Source: Sarcodiotheca gaudichaudii (Eukaryota; Rhodophyta; Florideophyceae; Gigartinales; Solieriaceae). From it: a DNA stretch of 29,094 nt. Position numbers and translations under genes: made by a program. Positions 26,950-29,094 of the stretch are shown in pieces; within the stretch, counting starts at the first letter, position 1, and each line of letters opens with the position of its first letter. The notes beneath the pieces are model-generated. The model was given only the letters and a program-made list of their open reading frames with translations, was not told the DNA's origin and made no database searches. The stretch spans positions 1 to 29,094 of the forward strand of contig JAUKVZ010000016.1 in the NCBI GenBank assembly GCA_032355985.1, read 5' to 3'.

Positions 26950-27723
26950 ATGAAAGAAACAATCTTGAAAATTACCAATTTACATGCAGAGATTAATGGA
27001 ATAAAAATTCTAAACGGTGTGAATTTAGAAATTAACGCTGGAGAAGTACATGCTATTATGGGCCCTAATGGTTCTGGTAAAAGTACATTAGCTAAGATCA
27101 TTGCCGGTCACCCAGCGTATGAAATTATATCAGGTCAAATTGAATTATATGATCAGGATATTACTACGATGGATCCAGAAATTAGGGCCCATCTTGGAAT
27201 CTTTCTGGCCTTCCAATACCCGATTGAGATTCCTGGCGTTAGTAACGCCGATTTCCTAAGATTAGCATATAACGCTAGAAAAAAAGCTATGAATGGCGAA
27301 GAGCTAGACCCGTTGTCTTTTTTTGAATTAGTAAGCAATAAACTAGAGGTTGTAGGAATGGATTCTAAGTTTCTAGCCCGTAATGTTAATGAAGGATTTT
27401 CAGGAGGCGAAAAGAAAAGAAATGAGATTTTACAAATGGCCTTACTTGATACTAATTTAGCTATCTTAGATGAAACGGACTCTGGTTTAGATATTGATGC
27501 TTTAAAAGTAATTGCTAATGGTATTAACACACTGGCACACCCAAAGAATAGTATCGTCTTAATTACTCATTACCAAAGGTTATTAAATTATATAAAGCCG
27601 GATTTTGTTCACATTATGCAAGCAGGAGAAATTAAGTATACTGGTGACGCTGAACTTGCCCATAAATTGGAAGAAAGTGGTTACGAGTTAATTGACTCAA
27701 GCAATGAATTAATATTAAATTAA
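26950..27723 (+). CDS. sufC: Fe-S cluster assembly ATPase SufC (Ycf16)
   Basis: An ABC-type ATPase that powers conformational change in SufBCD. The 257-residue protein has Walker [10 protein letters not shown] (residues 38-46), the Q-loop region [13 protein letters not shown], signature [13 protein letters not shown], Walker [16 protein letters not shown] and the H-loop LITHYQRLL. Complete. Probably translated coupled with sufB. Converges with atpA. Confidence 0.98.
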   Translation: MKETILKITNLHAEINGIKILNGVNLEINAGEVHAIMGPNGSGKSTLAKIIAGHPAYEIISGQIELYDQDITTMDPEIRAHLGIFLAFQYPIEIPGVSNADFLRLAYNARKKAMNGEELDPLSFFELVSNKLEVVGMDSKFLARNVNEGFSGGEKKRNEILQMALLDTNLAILDETDSGLDIDALKVIANGINTLAHPKNSIVLITHYQRLLNYIKPDFVHIMQAGEIKYTGDAELAHKLEESGYELIDSSNELILN

Positions 27724-27757
27724 TAGTCTATTGTACACAACTTGTTGTTATAAGTTC

Positions 27758-27785
27758 AAAGTAAGAGATTGCTAGTCTCTACTTT
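27758..27785. terminator. Hairpin between convergent sufC and atpA
   Basis: AAAGT (27758-27762) and AGAGA (27764-27768) pair with TCTCT (27776-27780) and ACTTT (27781-27785), ten base pairs with one bulged A. It lies between two converging genes and has A/T runs on both sides, so it can serve both. Confidence 0.6.
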
Positions 27786-27805
27786 ATTATTGATATTCTA
27801 ATTAA

Positions 27806-29094
27806 TTAGAAAGCTTGTTTTACATCTGATATTGCTTTTTTCAATAGTTCTTCAGATTCATTATCTAGCTTTAGAGTATTTCTAATGCTTTCAGAAAATT
27901 CTGGCTTAGAATTTTTTAAATCTTCACGCAAAGCAGTAATAAAATCTTTAACTGATGCCAGTGGGATATCATCTAAGTAGCCATTAATACCTGTATAAAT
28001 GATAGCTGTTTGTTCTTCAACAGGAATTGGTGAATTCTGAGCTTGTTTTAATATCTCTCTTAAACGTTGTCCTCTAGCTAACTGATTTTGAGTTGCTTTA
28101 TCTAAATCAGATGCAAATTGTGAAAAGGCTTCTAGCTCTGCAAATTGAGCTAGTTCAAGCTTAAGTTTTCCGGCAACTTGTTTCATCGCTTTAATCTGAG
28201 CAGCTGAACCTACTCTAGAAACTGAAATACCAACATTAATTGCCGGTCTAATTCCAGAATTAAATAAATCACCTGATAAGAAAATTTGACCATCTGTAAT
28301 TGATATTACATTAGTTGGAATATATGCCGAGACATCACCAGCTTGTGTCTCAATAATTGGTAGAGCTGTCATGCTCCCACTTCCTAATTCACTGTCTAGT
28401 TTTGCTGCACGTTCTAATAGGCGTGAATGTAGATAAAAGACATCTCCAGGGTAAGCTTCTCTTCCTGGCGGTCTACGCAATAGCAATGACATTTGTCTGT
28501 AAGCTTGAGCCTGTTTGGTTAAGTCATCATAAATAACTAATGTAGCTTTGCCTTTATACATAAAGTATTCTGCTAAAGCAGCTCCTGTATATGGTGAAAT
28601 ATATTGGAGAGTCGCTGGATCATCAGCATTAGCGGTTACAATAATAGTGTAATCTAGAGCTCCTTTTTCGTCTAAAGCCGAAACAACTTGTGCTACAGAA
28701 GAAGCTTTTTGACCAATCGCTACATATACACAGATTACTCCTTGACCTTTCTGGTTAATGATTGTATCTAATGCTACAGCTGTTTTTCCAGTTTGTCTGT
28801 CACCAATAATTAATTCTCGTTGCCCACGGCCAATCGGAATCATAGAATCAATTGCAGTAATGCCGGTTTGCAATGGTTCGCAAACAGATTGTCGACCAAT
28901 AATCCCTGGGGCAGATGATTCTATCAAGCGTGTTTCAGAACTGGGAATCTCACCTTTTCCATCAATCGGTTTTGCTAATGGATTAACAACTCGTCCTAAG
29001 AATGCATCACCTACTGGAATTTGAGCAATTTTACCTGTCGCTTTTACTGTACTTACTTCGAAAATATCTCTACCATCTCCCCTTAATACTAAAC
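27806..29094 (-). CDS. atpA: ATP synthase CF1 alpha subunit, partial (5' end outside the window)
   Basis: The alpha subunit of the thylakoid ATP synthase carries the regulatory nucleotide sites. The open frame runs from the stop at 27806 to the window's right edge ([20 protein letters not shown] upstream of the internal methionine-like codon at 28927). About 429 codons are visible and roughly 75 N-terminal residues are missing. Present are Walker [14 protein letters not shown], the [11 protein letters not shown] region, [27 protein letters not shown] and the ATP synthase signature [15 protein letters not shown]. No defect. Confidence 0.98.
   Translation of the reverse strand, partial: LVLRGDGRDIFEVSTVKATGKIAQIPVGDAFLGRVVNPLAKPIDGKGEIPSSETRLIESSAPGIIGRQSVCEPLQTGITAIDSMIPIGRGQRELIIGDRQTGKTAVALDTIINQKGQGVICVYVAIGQKASSVAQVVSALDEKGALDYTIIVTANADDPATLQYISPYTGAALAEYFMYKGKATLVIYDDLTKQAQAYRQMSLLLRRPPGREAYPGDVFYLHSRLLERAAKLDSELGSGSMTALPIIETQAGDVSAYIPTNVISITDGQIFLSGDLFNSGIRPAINVGISVSRVGSAAQIKAMKQVAGKLKLELAQFAELEAFSQFASDLDKATQNQLARGQRLREILKQAQNSPIPVEEQTAIIYTGINGYLDDIPLASVKDFITALREDLKNSKPEFSESIRNTLKLDNESEELLKKAISDVKQAF

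Overview
This window is a stretch of plastid DNA from a red alga, most likely a florideophyte. It is AT-rich and compact. It carries phycoerythrin (cpeA, cpeB), phycobilisome linker and allophycocyanin genes, red-type (form ID) Rubisco with rbcL, rbcS and cbbX side by side, and photosystem I, photosystem II, cytochrome b6f and ATP synthase genes. It also holds genes kept in red plastids but lost from green ones: ilvH, infC, trxA, sufB/sufC, nblA/ycf18, ycf34, ycf39, ycf41, ycf58 and a tmRNA. A CAU tRNA interrupted by a group II intron with a decayed maturase ORF fits florideophytes.

Layout, left to right. Bases 1-585 hold only the C-terminal part of accA, preceded by 168 bases unrelated to accA. 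psaK and ccsA follow on the minus strand. Bases 2.2-6.4 kb are a light-harvesting block: cpeB-cpeA with a perfect 26-bp hairpin behind, nblA (phycobilisome degradation) divergent from cpcG (rod-core linker), then apcF-ycf20. Bases 5.6-7.0 kb hold a long spacer with dyads, a small ORF, trnR(CCG) and the tmRNA gene. A 491-codon ORF, rps4, infC, ilvH, ycf34, trnL(UAA) and trnC(GCA) lead to the carbon-fixation cluster rbcL-rbcS-cbbX on the minus strand, with trxA and rpl28 diverging from it. An unrecognised 55-codon acidic ORF sits between a near-consensus promoter and a strong hairpin.

trnT, psaL, petL, ycf4 and trnG come next. Bases 17.1-19.0 kb are the intron-split CAU tRNA, followed by cemA. 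Bases 20.0-22.3 kb hold a 765-codon ORF that looks like an Omp85/Toc75-type outer-membrane beta-barrel protein with POTRA domains; this is the most striking gene here. It is followed 20 bp later by a CpeS-type phycobilin lyase (ycf58). psbI, ycf41, ycf39, trnL(CAA), an EcfT/CbiQ-like membrane protein and the sufB-sufC operon complete the window, which ends inside atpA (minus strand, 5' part outside).

Most genes serve photosynthesis: phycobilisome build-up (cpe, cpcG, apcF, ycf58) and breakdown (nblA), assembly of the photosystems (ycf4, ycf39, psaK, psaL, psbI), cytochrome assembly (ccsA, petL), carbon fixation (rbcL, rbcS, cbbX), redox control (trxA) and Fe-S supply (sufBC). All identifications come from reading the translations and RNA folds by eye; no database search was run.
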